Source of the DNA: Rhodovulum sp.
GTDB taxonomy: Bacteria; Pseudomonadota; Alphaproteobacteria; Rhodobacterales; Rhodobacteraceae
DNA length: 64,000 nucleotides
Direction: 5' to 3'
NCBI GenBank assembly: GCA_002706605.1
Contig: PALT01000043.1
Span: 1 to 64,000 of the forward strand
The position numbers and the translations under genes are program-made. Under the pieces are notes generated by a model, which did not search any database, had not been told where the DNA came from, and was given only the letters and a program-made list of their open reading frames with translations. This document shows, piece after piece, positions 26,133 through 39,010 of the stretch; the stretch's first letter is position 1, and the number at the start of each line of letters is the position of its first letter.

Positions 26133-27527
26133 TTACATCCAGGTGTGGAAGGCGCGTTGCGGCATCGGTTGGGTCAGGTCGGCGCCCACATGGGGGCCAT
26201 AGATGCGGGCGATTTTCCCGACGGCCATTTCCGGCGTCATCTCTTCGCTCTCGCCGGTGCGGCGGCAGGTGACTTCGACAACACCGTTTTTCAGACCACG
26301 CGGGCCGACGGTGATGCGCCACGGCAGACCGATCAGATCCATGGTGGCGAATTTCGCGCCCGCGCTGTCCTTGCGATCATCCAGCAGCGGCTCTAGGCCC
26401 AGCGCGGTGATCGACTTATACAGGGCATCGCACGCCTCATCCGCCTCGGCCACGCCGGGTTTCAGGTTGACGATGCCGCAATGGAACGGCGTCACACCCT
26501 CGGGCCAGATGATGCCCTTGTCGTCATGGCTGGCCTCGATGATCGCGCCCAGCAGACGCGACACACCAATCCCGTGGCTACCCATGTGGACGGGAACGCG
26601 CACACCGTTTTCATCGGTGACCATCGCGCCCATTTTGTCCGAATACTGGGTGCCGAAATAGAAGATCTGCCCGACCTCGATCCCGCGGGCCACGCGGCGG
26701 CGGTCCTCAGGCACTTGGGCGGTGAACTCATCCTCGACGTGGGTTTCGTCGGTACGGGCATAGCGCGAGGTGAATTCCTCAAGCACGGCCTGACACTGGG
26801 CCACGTCATCATAGTCGATCTCACGATCGCCAAAGGTCAGATCGGTGATCTGGCTGTCATAAAACACCTCGGATTCACCGGTCTCGGCAAGGACAAGGAA
26901 TTCATGCGTGTAATCGCCACCGATGGGCCCACTGTCCGCGCGCATCGGGATCGCCTGCAGACCCATACGTTCGTACGTGCGCAGATAGCTGACCAGATGG
27001 CGGTTATAAGCGTGCAGCGCGTCCTCTTTGGTCAGGTCAAAGTTATACCCGTCCTTCATAAAGAATTCGCGCCCGCGCATCACACCGAAACGCGGGCGGA
27101 TTTCATCGCGGAATTTCCACTGGATCTGATAGAGCGTCAGCGGCAGGTCCTTGTAGGACGTCACGTTTGAACGGAACACATCCGTGAACATTTCCTCTGC
27201 CGTGGGCGAGAACAGCATGTCACGCTCATGGCGGTCCTTCATGCGCAGCATCTCGGGACCATAGGCGTCATAGCGCCCGCTCTCGCGCCACAAATCGGCG
27301 GTTTGCAAGGTCGGCATCAGCATCGGGATATGACCCGCGCGCTGTTGTTCCTGATGGACGATGTTCTCCAGCTTGCGCAGGATTTTGAACCCCATCGGCA
27401 GCCAGGAATAGATACCGGCCGAGGCCTGTTTGATCAGACCGGCGCGCAGCATATAGCGGTGGCTGACGATTTTCGCCTCAGACGGCGTTTCCTTGAGAAC
27501 GGGTAGAAAATAGCGGGACAGGCGCAT
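26133..27527 (-). CDS. proS: prolyl-tRNA synthetase, short form
   Basis: 464-residue class II synthetase lacking the large editing insertion, the form usual in Alphaproteobacteria. Seen: [52 protein letters not shown], the catalytic [16 protein letters not shown], and a C-terminal anticodon-binding domain ([17 protein letters not shown]). It should charge tRNA-Pro. 98 bp upstream of the lolCD pair on the same strand. Confidence 0.95.
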   Translation of the reverse strand: MRLSRYFLPVLKETPSEAKIVSHRYMLRAGLIKQASAGIYSWLPMGFKILRKLENIVHQEQQRAGHIPMLMPTLQTADLWRESGRYDAYGPEMLRMKDRHERDMLFSPTAEEMFTDVFRSNVTSYKDLPLTLYQIQWKFRDEIRPRFGVMRGREFFMKDGYNFDLTKEDALHAYNRHLVSYLRTYERMGLQAIPMRADSGPIGGDYTHEFLVLAETGESEVFYDSQITDLTFGDREIDYDDVAQCQAVLEEFTSRYARTDETHVEDEFTAQVPEDRRRVARGIEVGQIFYFGTQYSDKMGAMVTDENGVRVPVHMGSHGIGVSRLLGAIIEASHDDKGIIWPEGVTPFHCGIVNLKPGVAEADEACDALYKSITALGLEPLLDDRKDSAGAKFATMDLIGLPWRITVGPRGLKNGVVEVTCRRTGESEEMTPEMAVGKIARIYGPHVGADLTQPMPQRAFHTWM

Positions 27528-27661
27528 GCGATGATTGCCTCATCAAGTGTTAGCTTTGCACCCGTCTATGACATCACGGCCCACCGCACAAGAACCGCTG
27601 CCCCTTGAAACACACGCCGCGATAGGCAAAGTAACCCCCAAGCACAAAAACAGAGGTGAAA

Positions 27662-28732
27662 ATGGCGCTGCCCGTCAAAGAGCAGGTGAAGTACTGGACC
27701 GTTGCGACCGTGGTTTTCCTTGGGGCGCTGTGGTTTCTGGGCGGGATGTTGTTGCCGTTCGTGTTGGGCATGGCGATTGCCTATGTTCTGGACCCCGTGG
27801 CGGACCGGCTGGAAAACCTCGGGTTTTCACGAATATGGGCGACGGTGACGATCACCTTGGTGGCGGCGTTTCTGTTTATCCTGCTGGCGCTGTTGGTCGT
27901 GCCCGAGGCCGTGCGCCAGATGGGGGCGTTGATCAACGTGGCCCCCGAAATGGTTGGCAATTTCCAGACGTTTATTAGCGAACGTTTCCCGTCCCTGATG
28001 GCCGAGGGATCGACCTTGCGCCAATCCCTTGGCGGCGTGGCCGAGGCGATCCAGTCCAAGGGTGGTGAGCTGTTGAACGGGGTGCTGGCCAGTGCGCTGT
28101 CGCTGTTGAACGTGGTGGCCTTGATCGTGCTGGTGCCGGTGGTGACGTTTTATTTGCTGCTCGACTGGGACCGGATGGTCGGTCAGATCGACGAATTGCT
28201 GCCGCGCGATCATGCGCCGGTGATCCGCAAACTGGCCCGCCAGATCGACGAAACCCTTGCCGCGTTTATCCGTGGTCAGGGCACAGTCTGTGTGATCCTT
28301 GGCACCTATTACGCGGTTGCCTTAATGTTGACGGGCCTGCAATTCGGCCTGATCGTCGGTTTTTTCGCAGGCATGGTGTCGTTCATCCCCTATGTCGGCG
28401 CGATTGGTGGCGGGGCCTTGGCCATCGGTCTGGCCCTGTTCCAGTTCTGGGGCGATTGGTGGTGGATCGGCGCGGTCGCGGGCGTGTTTTTCATCGGCCA
28501 GATCCTTGAGGGCAATGTGTTGACCCCGAACCTTGTGGGCGGCTCGGTCGGGCTGCACCCTGTGTGGTTGATCTTTGCCCTTTCGGCCTTCGGGATGATC
28601 TTTGGCTTTGTCGGGTTGCTGATCGCCGTGCCGGTTGCGGCCTCGATCGGGGTGATCGCGCGCTATGCCATCAGCCAGTACAAAGACAGCCGCCTCTACA
28701 AAGGCCAGTCGGACAAGCAAGAGGCCGAGTGA
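27662..28732 (+). CDS. AI-2E family / PerM-like transporter
   Basis: 356 residues with about eight membrane helices and the family C-terminal GNVLTPNLVGGSVGLHPVWLIF. Family members export autoinducer-2 or act as sodium/proton antiporters; the role here is not known. ATG at 27662 with AGAGGTG upstream; an in-frame GTG at 27656 is possible. The stop overlaps the start of hdaA (TGATG), a neighbour pair common in Alphaproteobacteria. Confidence 0.88.
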   Translation: MALPVKEQVKYWTVATVVFLGALWFLGGMLLPFVLGMAIAYVLDPVADRLENLGFSRIWATVTITLVAAFLFILLALLVVPEAVRQMGALINVAPEMVGNFQTFISERFPSLMAEGSTLRQSLGGVAEAIQSKGGELLNGVLASALSLLNVVALIVLVPVVTFYLLLDWDRMVGQIDELLPRDHAPVIRKLARQIDETLAAFIRGQGTVCVILGTYYAVALMLTGLQFGLIVGFFAGMVSFIPYVGAIGGGALAIGLALFQFWGDWWWIGAVAGVFFIGQILEGNVLTPNLVGGSVGLHPVWLIFALSAFGMIFGFVGLLIAVPVAASIGVIARYAISQYKDSRLYKGQSDKQEAE

Positions 28733-29415
28733 TGGCAGAACAGTTAATTTTCGACCTGCCCCACCGGACCGCGCGGGGCAAGGAAAACTATTTCGTCTCG
28801 CCCGCCAATGCCATGGCAGTTGTGCAGGTCGAGGACTGGCGCAACTGGCCCTCGGGCAAGATGATCCTTGTCGGCCCCGAGGCATCCGGCAAAACCCATC
28901 TGGCGACCGTCTGGGCGGATCAGACCGGCGGGCATATGATTGAGGCGCGCGATGTCATCGACGCCGATATTCCGGACCTTGTCACCCACCCTGCATTGAT
29001 CGTTGAAAATGCCGACCGCATTGCCGGTGATCGCGGCGCCGAAGAGGCGCTGTTCCATCTGCACAACCTTGCTCTGGCCGAGGCGCGCCCGTTGCTGTTG
29101 TCCGCGCGCAGTGCGCCGTTGCAATGGGGCCTGACCCTGCCCGATCTCCTCAGCCGGATGAGCGCAACCGCCACCGCGACCCTTGGTGCGCCGGACGATG
29201 CATTGTTGGCGGCGCTGTTGGTGAAACAATTCGCAGACCGCCAATTGACCGTGCCCCCGCGACTGATCCCCTATCTGGCGGGCCGGATGGAGCGCAGCTT
29301 TGCCGCCGTGAAAACGGTCGTGAACGCCCTTGATGCTGCCGCCTTGTCCACGGGGCGCAAAATCGGCGAACGTCTTGCCGCCGAAGTTCTGGAGAATGCT
29401 TTCCCCCAGCCGTGA
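28732..29415 (+). CDS. hdaA: DnaA-related regulatory protein HdaA
   Basis: 227-residue DnaA-like AAA+ protein without the DNA-binding domain IV. Visible: QLIFDLPHR (the clamp-binding QL-x-LPL-like N terminus), YFVSPANAMAVVQVEDW, a P-loop GPEASGKTHL, and a shortened sensor region. HdaA stimulates ATP hydrolysis by DnaA after initiation (regulatory inactivation of DnaA). Translationally coupled to the upstream transporter gene and followed by ppk1. Confidence 0.88.
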   Translation: MAEQLIFDLPHRTARGKENYFVSPANAMAVVQVEDWRNWPSGKMILVGPEASGKTHLATVWADQTGGHMIEARDVIDADIPDLVTHPALIVENADRIAGDRGAEEALFHLHNLALAEARPLLLSARSAPLQWGLTLPDLLSRMSATATATLGAPDDALLAALLVKQFADRQLTVPPRLIPYLAGRMERSFAAVKTVVNALDAAALSTGRKIGERLAAEVLENAFPQP

Positions 29416-29458
29416 TTAATGCCATGATCCTGTTACATTTTCACAGCATATCACCGAC

Positions 29459-31630
29459 ATGACAAATCCTGCCGATTTCCTGAACGCCCCGTTCCCCGAA
29501 CCCACCGAATTGCCCGCGACCCAGTGCACCGGCCCGAAACGGTTCGGGAACCGCGAGCTGAGCTGGCTGCAATTCAACTGGCGTGTTCTGGATGAATCCC
29601 GCAACCCGCAGGTGCCCCTGTTGGAACGTGTGCGGTTCGTGTCGATTTCGGCGACCAACCTTGACGAATTCTATACCGTTCGCGTGGCCGGTCTGCGCGA
29701 ACTGGCGATCAAGGGCATCACCACCACCGCCGCCGACGGGCTGACCCCCGCCCAGCAATTGGTCCTGATCGACAAGGACGCCCGCAAATTGCTGCAGGCC
29801 CAGCAAACCGTCTGGAACCGCCTGAAACGTGAGCTTGAGGATGAGGGCATCCACATGCTGACGCGGTCCAAACTGACGAAACGCGATTTCGCCTATCTGG
29901 AGGGCGTGTTCCTCAATCAGGTGTTTCCGATCCTGTCGCCCCTTGCGATTGACCCCGCGCACCCGTTCCCGTTCATTCCGAACACGGGCTTTTGCCTCGC
30001 CCTGCAACTCGAGCGCGACCGCGACGGGCGTCCGTTGCAGGCGCTTTTGCCGATCCCCCATCAGATCGACCGGTTCATCCAACTGCCCGCCAAAGAAGGC
30101 GAGATGCGGTTCCTACCGCTCGAAGAATTGCTGCTAATCCATATCGGGTCGCTCTTCCCCGGCTATCACACCGTCGGCAGCTGTACCTTCCGCGTGCTGC
30201 GTGACAGCGACCTTGAGGTCGAGGATGAGGCCGAGGATCTGGTGCGCGAATTCGAAACCGCCCTGAAACGCCGCCGCCGCGGTGAGGTCGTGCGCATGAA
30301 ACTGTCTTCGGGCGCACCCGAAGAATTGCGCGCGCTGATCATGCGCGAACTCAACATCACCGAGGCCGAGGTGATTGAGGTACGCGGATTGATCGGCGTG
30401 GCCTCCCTATCGGAACTGGTGGTCGATAGCCGTCCCGATCTGCTCTGGCCGAATTTCACGCCCCGCATCCCCGAACGGGTGCAGGACCATGAGGGCGACA
30501 TGTTCGCGGCGATCCGGCAAAAAGACATGCTGCTGCACCACCCGTATGAAACATTCGATACGGTGATCCGGTTCCTGCAACAGGCCGCGCGCGATCCCGA
30601 TGTGGTGGCGATCAAACAGACCCTTTACCGGACCTCCAAGAAAAGCCCGATCGTCGAGGCCCTGTGCGAGGCCGCCGAGGACGGGAAATCCGTCACCGCG
30701 CTGGTCGAGCTGAAGGCGCGGTTCGATGAGGCCGCCAATATTCAGCAATCCCGCCGTCTGGAACGCGCGGGCGCGCATGTGGTCTATGGGTTCATCAACT
30801 ATAAAACCCACGCCAAGATCAGTACCGTCGTGCGCCGTGAGGGCGATCAACTGGTGACCTATACCCATTACGGCACCGGCAACTATCACCCGATCACCGC
30901 GCGGATTTATACGGACCTCAGCCTGTTCACCTGTGACGCCGCGCTTGGGCGCGATGCGACCAAGGTGTTCAATTATATCGGCGGCTATGCGGAACCCGAG
31001 GCGCTTGAAAACCTGTCGATCTCGCCGATCACGTTGAAACCCACCCTGCTGGAACGCATCAACGCCGAGGCCGAGTTCGCCCGCCAAGGCAAGCCCGCCG
31101 AAATCTGGGCCAAGGTCAATTCCCTGATCGAACCCGATGTGATCGACGCCCTTTATGCGGCCAGCAACGCAGGCGTGAAAATCAACCTCGTCGTGCGCGG
31201 GATTTGTGGCATCCGTCCGGGCATCAAGGGCCTGTCGGAAAACATCCGTGTCAAATCCATCGTCGGACGGTTTCTGGAACATTCGCGCATTGCCTGTTTC
31301 GGCAACGGCTCGGGTCTGCCGTCGAAAAACGCGCGGGTCTATATTTCATCCGCGGACTGGATGGGTCGGAACCTGAACCGCCGTGTTGAGACGCTGGTCG
31401 AGATCAATAACCCGACCGTCAAGGCGCAGATCGTGGATCAGATCATGGCAGCCAACCTTGCCGATACCGCGCAGAGCTGGATCATGAACCCCGACAACAG
31501 CTTTACCCGCCATGCGGTGGACAAGGGCGCGTTCAATTGCCACCGATTCTTTATGGAAAACCCGTCCCTGTCGGGTCGTGGCAGTGCGGGCGCGACGGAT
31601 GTGCCGCAACTGGCCCACTCCAAGGATTGA
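29459..31630 (+). CDS. ppk1: polyphosphate kinase 1
   Basis: 723-residue PPK1 that makes polyphosphate from ATP. N-terminal [16 protein letters not shown], head domain, then the catalytic domains with [19 protein letters not shown] (autophosphorylated His) and [16 protein letters not shown]. The C terminus ([20 protein letters not shown]) is as in alphaproteobacterial enzymes. It lies 50 bp before ppx, so synthesis and breakdown are co-transcribed. Confidence 0.95.
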   Translation: MTNPADFLNAPFPEPTELPATQCTGPKRFGNRELSWLQFNWRVLDESRNPQVPLLERVRFVSISATNLDEFYTVRVAGLRELAIKGITTTAADGLTPAQQLVLIDKDARKLLQAQQTVWNRLKRELEDEGIHMLTRSKLTKRDFAYLEGVFLNQVFPILSPLAIDPAHPFPFIPNTGFCLALQLERDRDGRPLQALLPIPHQIDRFIQLPAKEGEMRFLPLEELLLIHIGSLFPGYHTVGSCTFRVLRDSDLEVEDEAEDLVREFETALKRRRRGEVVRMKLSSGAPEELRALIMRELNITEAEVIEVRGLIGVASLSELVVDSRPDLLWPNFTPRIPERVQDHEGDMFAAIRQKDMLLHHPYETFDTVIRFLQQAARDPDVVAIKQTLYRTSKKSPIVEALCEAAEDGKSVTALVELKARFDEAANIQQSRRLERAGAHVVYGFINYKTHAKISTVVRREGDQLVTYTHYGTGNYHPITARIYTDLSLFTCDAALGRDATKVFNYIGGYAEPEALENLSISPITLKPTLLERINAEAEFARQGKPAEIWAKVNSLIEPDVIDALYAASNAGVKINLVVRGICGIRPGIKGLSENIRVKSIVGRFLEHSRIACFGNGSGLPSKNARVYISSADWMGRNLNRRVETLVEINNPTVKAQIVDQIMAANLADTAQSWIMNPDNSFTRHAVDKGAFNCHRFFMENPSLSGRGSAGATDVPQLAHSKD

Positions 31631-31680
31631 CGCCCGCGCCCGGCTGTTGTCATTGTCAGTTAATGACAAAAGGAAGGTCA

Positions 31681-33222
31681 ATGGACGGCAACGTCGATTC
31701 CCACGCCGAAGATTGGGGTCCCTTTGGGCGCCCCCTGTTTGAAGACCCCCAAGCCCGCGCCCTGTCGCGGGTCGGTGTGGTCGATGTCGGATCAAACTCG
31801 GTCCGCATGGTAGTCTTTGATGGCGCGGCACGCAGCCCTGCGTATTTCTTCAACGAAAAGCTGATGTGCGGTCTGGGCGCGGGTCTGGGCGAAACCGGTC
31901 ACCTGAACCCCGAGGGGCGCGCACGTGCCCTACGCGCGCTGAAACGGTTCGCCGTTCTGGCCGAGGGCATGGGCGCAACGCCCCTGTCGGTCGTGGCCAC
32001 CGCCGCCGTGCGCGACGCCAAGGACGGCCCCGAATTTCAGGCCGAGGTCGAACGCGAAACCGGTATCAAACTGTGGGTCATCGACGGTCAGGAAGAGGCA
32101 CGCCTCTCTGCCCAAGGGGTTCTCTTGGGCTGGCCCAAGGCCAAGGGGTTGATCTGCGACATCGGCGGGTCGTCCATGGAACTGGCGCAACTCAAGGACG
32201 GGCGCGTTGGTCAACGGGTGACCTCGGCGCTTGGGCCTCTGAAACTGCGCGATTTGCCCGGTGGTCCCGATGCGATCAAGGACGAGATCGCCAAAACCAT
32301 GGACCGTCTGGCCGACAAGGTCGGCAAGGATCACAAACGCATCTATCTGGTCGGCGGATCATGGCGGGCCATCGCGCGTCTGGATATGGAGCGGCGCGGC
32401 TATCCGATGACCGTTCTGCACGAATACCGCATGACCACCGACAGCATCCGCGAAACCGTGGACTGGCTAGAGGGTCAGGACCTAGAGGCCCTGCGCACAC
32501 AGGTGTCGATTTCCAACGAACGCATGACCCTTGTGCCGCTGGCGGCGCAGGTCCTCAAGGCGTTTGTAAAGACGTTCAAGCCCAAGGAAATCCACATCTC
32601 CAGCTATGGCATCCGCGAGGGGCTGCTCTATGAACAGATGCCCCAGCGCCTGCGCGAACGCGACCCGTTGATTGAGGCCTGCCGCTTTGCCGAGGCGACG
32701 TCGGCACGTTTGCCCGGGTTTGGGCGTAGCCTGTATAATTTTGTCCTGCCCCTGTTTGAGGGCGCGGATGAGGACCGCACGCGCCTGATCAAGGCCGCCT
32801 GCCTGCTGCATGACACGGCATGGCGCGCGCATCCCGATTACCGCCATGAGGTATGTTTCGAAAACGCCACCCGCGCGAACCTTGGCGGGCTGGATCATGA
32901 GGGACGGGTCTATCTGGGTCTGGCCCTGTTGCACCGCTATAAGAACAACCGCAGCGGCAGCCGCTTTGAACCCCTGTTCGAGTTGCTCAGCGAGGAACAA
33001 ATCGCCTCGGCCGAGGCCTTGGGCAAGGCGATGCGGTTTGGCGCGATGTTCACCACCGACGCCCTGACCCAAACGGCCAAGTTCAAGCTGACCGATACGA
33101 CCCTGCGCCTAACGCTCAAGGCCGATGCCGCAGATCTGTTTGGCGAGGTCGCCGAGGCGCGTCTGGCCTCGCTTGCGAAATCGATGAACGTCGAACCCGA
33201 GGTCCGGATCAAGGACGATTAA
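31681..33222 (+). CDS. ppx: exopolyphosphatase
   Basis: 513-residue Ppx/GppA family phosphatase: ASKHA start VGVVDVGSNSVRMVVFDG, CDIGGSSMELAQL, LVGGSWRAIARL, and a C-terminal HD-like domain (ACLLHDTAWRAHPDYRHE). It removes terminal phosphates from polyphosphate and may also hydrolyse pppGpp. ATG at 31681 preceded by AGGAAGG. Its stop overlaps the stop of the convergent gene by 4 bp. Confidence 0.93.
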   Translation: MDGNVDSHAEDWGPFGRPLFEDPQARALSRVGVVDVGSNSVRMVVFDGAARSPAYFFNEKLMCGLGAGLGETGHLNPEGRARALRALKRFAVLAEGMGATPLSVVATAAVRDAKDGPEFQAEVERETGIKLWVIDGQEEARLSAQGVLLGWPKAKGLICDIGGSSMELAQLKDGRVGQRVTSALGPLKLRDLPGGPDAIKDEIAKTMDRLADKVGKDHKRIYLVGGSWRAIARLDMERRGYPMTVLHEYRMTTDSIRETVDWLEGQDLEALRTQVSISNERMTLVPLAAQVLKAFVKTFKPKEIHISSYGIREGLLYEQMPQRLRERDPLIEACRFAEATSARLPGFGRSLYNFVLPLFEGADEDRTRLIKAACLLHDTAWRAHPDYRHEVCFENATRANLGGLDHEGRVYLGLALLHRYKNNRSGSRFEPLFELLSEEQIASAEALGKAMRFGAMFTTDALTQTAKFKLTDTTLRLTLKADAADLFGEVAEARLASLAKSMNVEPEVRIKDD

Positions 33223-33539
33223 ATCTCGATATCCGTCTCGTCGGTATCGGGCAGCGGGTGATCGGGTTTGCGCCGGATGATGATATCGCCATTCGGCAAA
33301 CGCTCGGGCATCTCATAGGCGTTGATGTCGTCGATCAATCCCAACAGTTCCGCAATCGCCGGTTCAACCGCCGTGGACAGATCGCGCAGGGCGGGTTCCA
33401 TTTCCTCGGCCAGCCCCTTCATGAACAGGCGCGCGCCCTGCTCTAGCAGGCTAAGACCCTCATCCATATTGCTCTCTTCGGCCTGCATCGGCAGGGCGCT
33501 GAGGCACACAATCGCAACTGAAAAACAAAACCGTTTCAT
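33219..33539 (-). CDS. hypothetical exported protein
   Basis: 106 residues with a signal peptide (FSVAIVCLSALPMQA). The mature part is acidic: an amphipathic helix (GLSLLEQGARLFMKGLAEEM) and an extended C-terminal NGDIIIRRKPDHPLPDTDE. I know similar small periplasmic proteins in Rhodobacteraceae but no function. Confidence 0.7.
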   Translation of the reverse strand: MKRFCFSVAIVCLSALPMQAEESNMDEGLSLLEQGARLFMKGLAEEMEPALRDLSTAVEPAIAELLGLIDDINAYEMPERLPNGDIIIRRKPDHPLPDTDETDIEI

Positions 33540-33576
33540 GCCAATGAATATAGGCGAAATCGGCGCATTTGTAACC

Positions 33577-34599
33577 TTAGATCGCGATATCCAACGTCAC
33601 CGGAAAATGGTCGGACGCATCCAGCAGCGCCTGCCGCAATTCGGGCACCGCATAGATTTCGGGATCGTCAAACGGATGCCACACGCGCCACTGACCTCCG
33701 CGCGCCGCCAGATCGGGCGAAACCATGATGTAGTCCAACAAGGCCGACAGGTAACTGCGCGTTTCCACGTTATAAAACCGCGCCGTGCTGATCGTCGCGC
33801 TTAGGGGCGTTTGCAGGGCCTGGCGCGCATTCGGATCAAACAACATCGCGGATTGGTCCATCTCGGGCAGGCCCAAAACAATCTCGACGCCCGAGTGACC
33901 GAACAGCTTTTCATACTCGTCCAACCCCGGACCATCGTTGAAATCGCCCAGTACAATAACGGACTCGCCCGCGTCCAGATGCGCGACAATCCGGCGGCGC
34001 AGCCAGATACATTGCGCCAGTTGCTTGCGCCGGTTGTCGATGGAAATGCGCATGACCTCCTCAGGGGTGCGCGCGCCATGCGGGGCCTTGGATTTGGCGT
34101 GCACCCCGATCATCCGCAACCGCGTGCCACTTTGCGTTTCGATGGATAGTTCCAGCGGCGGCTTGCTGAACGTGACCTCTTCGGCGTCGGTGTCGACATC
34201 CAGATCCATCCGGAACACCCCATCGAATCGCGGCGCTTGCGGTTCAAAGATCGCGCCAATCGGATCGTGGCGCGGGGTCATCACGTCCGGATCGTAGAGC
34301 AGCGCGATTTCCTGCTGGGTATCGTTGGAAAAGCCGATCAGCGCCGCGCGGGTGCGCAGATCAAACGCCGCCGCGAAATGTTCCAGTGCCGCGACGGTGG
34401 AGCGCCGGTCGCTGTGATCGGGGGCCTCAATCACCATGACCGCATCGGCATCCATCGCGGTCAGCACCTTGGCCACGGCGGTCAGTTGCTGTTCGCGGGT
34501 CACATTGTATCGCTTGGACCATTCCCCATCGGCCAAGGGCCGGTCGCGACGGTCAAACAACGCGTTGAACCATTCCACATTATAGGTGGCGATGCGCAT
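33577..34599 (-). CDS. endonuclease/exonuclease/phosphatase family protein
   Basis: 340 residues with the EEP fold signature: RIATYNVEWFNALFD, VMVIEAPDHSD, GVHAKSK, VIVLGDFNDGPG and a terminal ASDHFPVTLDI. These give the Asn, Glu, His-Asp and Asp-His metal/catalytic positions. No signal peptide. Substrate (nucleic acid or phosphoester) unknown. Its start lies 3 bp after the DnaJ-type gene stop, so they are one operon. Confidence 0.85.
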   Translation of the reverse strand: MRIATYNVEWFNALFDRRDRPLADGEWSKRYNVTREQQLTAVAKVLTAMDADAVMVIEAPDHSDRRSTVAALEHFAAAFDLRTRAALIGFSNDTQQEIALLYDPDVMTPRHDPIGAIFEPQAPRFDGVFRMDLDVDTDAEEVTFSKPPLELSIETQSGTRLRMIGVHAKSKAPHGARTPEEVMRISIDNRRKQLAQCIWLRRRIVAHLDAGESVIVLGDFNDGPGLDEYEKLFGHSGVEIVLGLPEMDQSAMLFDPNARQALQTPLSATISTARFYNVETRSYLSALLDYIMVSPDLAARGGQWRVWHPFDDPEIYAVPELRQALLDASDHFPVTLDIAI

Positions 34600-34602
34600 C
34601 CA

Positions 34603-35286
34603 TCACGCCTGTGCGGCGGTGGCGATCTCATCCCACGCCTTGTTGATCGCGATCAAACGCTTTTCGGCCAGTTTGATCGCCTCTTCGGGCAGGCCCCGCG
34701 CCATCATCCGGTCGGGGTGGTTGTCCCGCACGGCCGCGCGCCACGCCGCGCGCACCTCATCCATTGGCGCATCCGGCGCGACCCCCAGAACCGCATAGGG
34801 ATCGGGGTCGACATCCGGCACAAACCGCGTCTTGAGGGACCGGAAACAGGCATCCGACAGGCCAAAGATCCCCGACACACGCGACAGGAAAATATCCTCG
34901 TTCGGGTGATACTCCCCATCCGCCATCGCGATATAGAACAGCCCCTCTAACAGATCGGTCAGGGGGTCTTTTTCATCACCGAACATTCGCGAAATCCGCC
35001 GCGCGTATTCCTCAAATCCCGCCACATCCTGCCGGGCCAGATTGAACACCTTGGCCGCGGCGGCTGTGTCCTTTTCGGGGATGGTGAACACCTCACGAAA
35101 CGCGGCCACCTCATCGCGGGTGACCTGCCCGTCCGCCTTGGCCATCTTGGCGCCTAGGGCGATCACGGCAATGGCAAAGGCCACGCTGCGTTCGGGCGGT
35201 GTGCGCAGGCGCTCAAACACCGCGGTCAGGCCTTCGCCCGCCGTCAGCGCCGCCAAAGCATCGGATATGCGGGACCAAATCGACAT
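34603..35286 (-). CDS. DjlA-like protein, TerB plus DnaJ domains
   Basis: 227 residues. A TerB-like helical domain (VAFAIAVIALGAKMAKADGQ and FYIAMADGEYHPNEDIFL) is followed by a C-terminal J domain (DPYAVLGVAPDAPMDEVRAA, RDNHPDRM with the HPD motif). Unlike E. coli DjlA no N-terminal membrane helix is evident. Probably a DnaK co-chaperone. Start at 35286 (MSIWSR). Confidence 0.85.
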   Translation of the reverse strand: MSIWSRISDALAALTAGEGLTAVFERLRTPPERSVAFAIAVIALGAKMAKADGQVTRDEVAAFREVFTIPEKDTAAAAKVFNLARQDVAGFEEYARRISRMFGDEKDPLTDLLEGLFYIAMADGEYHPNEDIFLSRVSGIFGLSDACFRSLKTRFVPDVDPDPYAVLGVAPDAPMDEVRAAWRAAVRDNHPDRMMARGLPEEAIKLAEKRLIAINKAWDEIATAAQA

Positions 35287-35475
35287 GGCGCCACCATATG
35301 TCGCCAATCCACCGGTGTCAGCGGCGAAATCCGCACACCGGTGAAATCTTGCCTAAAGACTTGAAACAGCGCGAAAATCAACCACGGGCAACGTCCCATC
35401 CGTGTCTTGGACACGTACCACCACAGGCACCCACAATCGCGCAAAACGGCGGGCACCGCCGTTTTTCAATTTGGT

Positions 35476-36093
35476 TTACGTCAGAACGCAGAGGCCCGCG
35501 GGCGTTTGAATTTCGGCCCGAAACGCAGGTGCCTCACCCGCCACAACCGCAACACGCGGGTCGGTCAGCCGCCCGTTCAACGCCGCGCGCACCGCTGGCG
35601 CCTCGGGATGGATCACCTGCAACGACACCAATCGGCATCCGACATCGGGCAAGACCACAGACGGATGGCGCCCCCCGTGCCATTCAATCAACGCCGGATG
35701 TGCCCCGTCAAACGGCAACACCCCATCCTCGGGCACCCCCATGGACCACTGTAATTCGCCCCGCTGAAACGCCATCGCCTGTCCGGCGCCGTCCATAGAT
35801 GCGGCCAGCTCACGCTCCAGATCATCGCACCGGACGATCCAGTTGCTCAGGCGCGGCGCGCCCGCAAACCGGTCAAGATCGAACCAGCGCGGATGATCCG
35901 GCGCGGGGGCCTCGGGGTTGATCGCGATGACCTCCAGATAGACGCCCTCGCCCAGCGACAACAACCGGTTATGCGTGCCCATCCTGTCGTGCTGCCCACC
36001 GGCAGCCAGTTCGACACCCAACGCCGCCTCGACCGCCGCGACGCCCTCGGCTAATGTTTCCGCCGCAACCGCAATGTGATCCAGTTCGAACAT
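35476..36093 (-). CDS. VOC/glyoxalase-like domain protein
   Basis: 205 residues with a glyoxalase-like beta-alpha-beta start (FELDHIAVAAETLAEGVAAVEAALG), MGTHNRLLSLGEGVYLEVIA and IEWHGGRHPSVVL. The layout matches the single-chain "glyoxalase-like domain" family common in Rhodobacterales. Metal ligands are plausible (H6, E near 55), but the substrate is unknown. The 189 bp to the upstream DnaJ gene hold nothing I can name. Confidence 0.75.
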   Translation of the reverse strand: MFELDHIAVAAETLAEGVAAVEAALGVELAAGGQHDRMGTHNRLLSLGEGVYLEVIAINPEAPAPDHPRWFDLDRFAGAPRLSNWIVRCDDLERELAASMDGAGQAMAFQRGELQWSMGVPEDGVLPFDGAHPALIEWHGGRHPSVVLPDVGCRLVSLQVIHPEAPAVRAALNGRLTDPRVAVVAGEAPAFRAEIQTPAGLCVLT

Positions 36094-36206
36094 CTCTGCC
36101 CCCTGCCCTGTTTCCCCGATCTTGACCGAAATCCGCGCCCATCACAAACGACAAGGGCGGCGCAGGTCGCCCCGCACCGCCCACATCTCAACCGCGCAGA
36201 ACAGTC

Positions 36207-38339
<2,133 letters not shown>

Positions 38340-38437
38340 GGGATCAGTCCTTTCCTAACGTCGCGTGCGGGATAAACCCGTGAACGCCTTCGCTTTTTGC
38401 GCCGTGGCTCCTATATTGGATAGGGAACGGAGGACGC

Positions 38438-38893
38438 ATGAAATCACTTGGTTTTCTCTTGATGGCCGCCTTGGCCCCGATTTCGGGCCATGCCGCCGGT
38501 TTGGACGAAATTCCGCCCGTCGAGGTCTGGCAGGCCGCGCCGGACACGATCTTTGACGCGTCCGATGTCACACTGGACGACTTTCTTTGGACGGCGCGCC
38601 CGATTGTGGTCTTTGCCGATACGCCCGCCGATCCGCGGCTGGTGCAACAGCTTGATCTGCTGACCGAACGGATGGACGCCTTGATCGACCGCGAGGTGGT
38701 GGTGATCGTAGATACCGACCCGCGCAACCCGTCACCGGTGCGCACAGAGCTGCGCGCGCGGGGGTTTATGGTGGTGCTGATTGCCAAGGACGGCTCGGTC
38801 GTGTTGCGCAAGCCCGATCCGTGGGATGTGCGCGAATTGTCCCGCGCCATCGACAAAATCCCCCTGCGCCAGCAAGAGCTTAAATTCCGCTGA
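38438..38893 (+). CDS. DUF4174 domain protein, exported
   Basis: 151 residues with a signal peptide (FLLMAALAPISGHA). The mature part (LDDFLWTARPIVVFADTPAD, LLTERMDALIDREVVVIVDT, RARGFMVVLIAKDGSVVLRK) has a thioredoxin-like layout but no CxxC. DUF4174 proteins are of unknown function. Inserted in the propionyl-CoA locus on the opposite strand; a related orf occurs in that place in Rhodobacter. Confidence 0.78.
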   Translation: MKSLGFLLMAALAPISGHAAGLDEIPPVEVWQAAPDTIFDASDVTLDDFLWTARPIVVFADTPADPRLVQQLDLLTERMDALIDREVVVIVDTDPRNPSPVRTELRARGFMVVLIAKDGSVVLRKPDPWDVRELSRAIDKIPLRQQELKFR

Positions 38894-39010
38894 GACCCAC
38901 GCGGACAGGGGGTTGCCGCGCCCCACGGCCCACGCCCGATCATGGTCGCGACGGGGGTCGCAACCATGGCGGGGTCAAACCGGTATAGGGACGCGGCAAG
39001 GATCATAGGA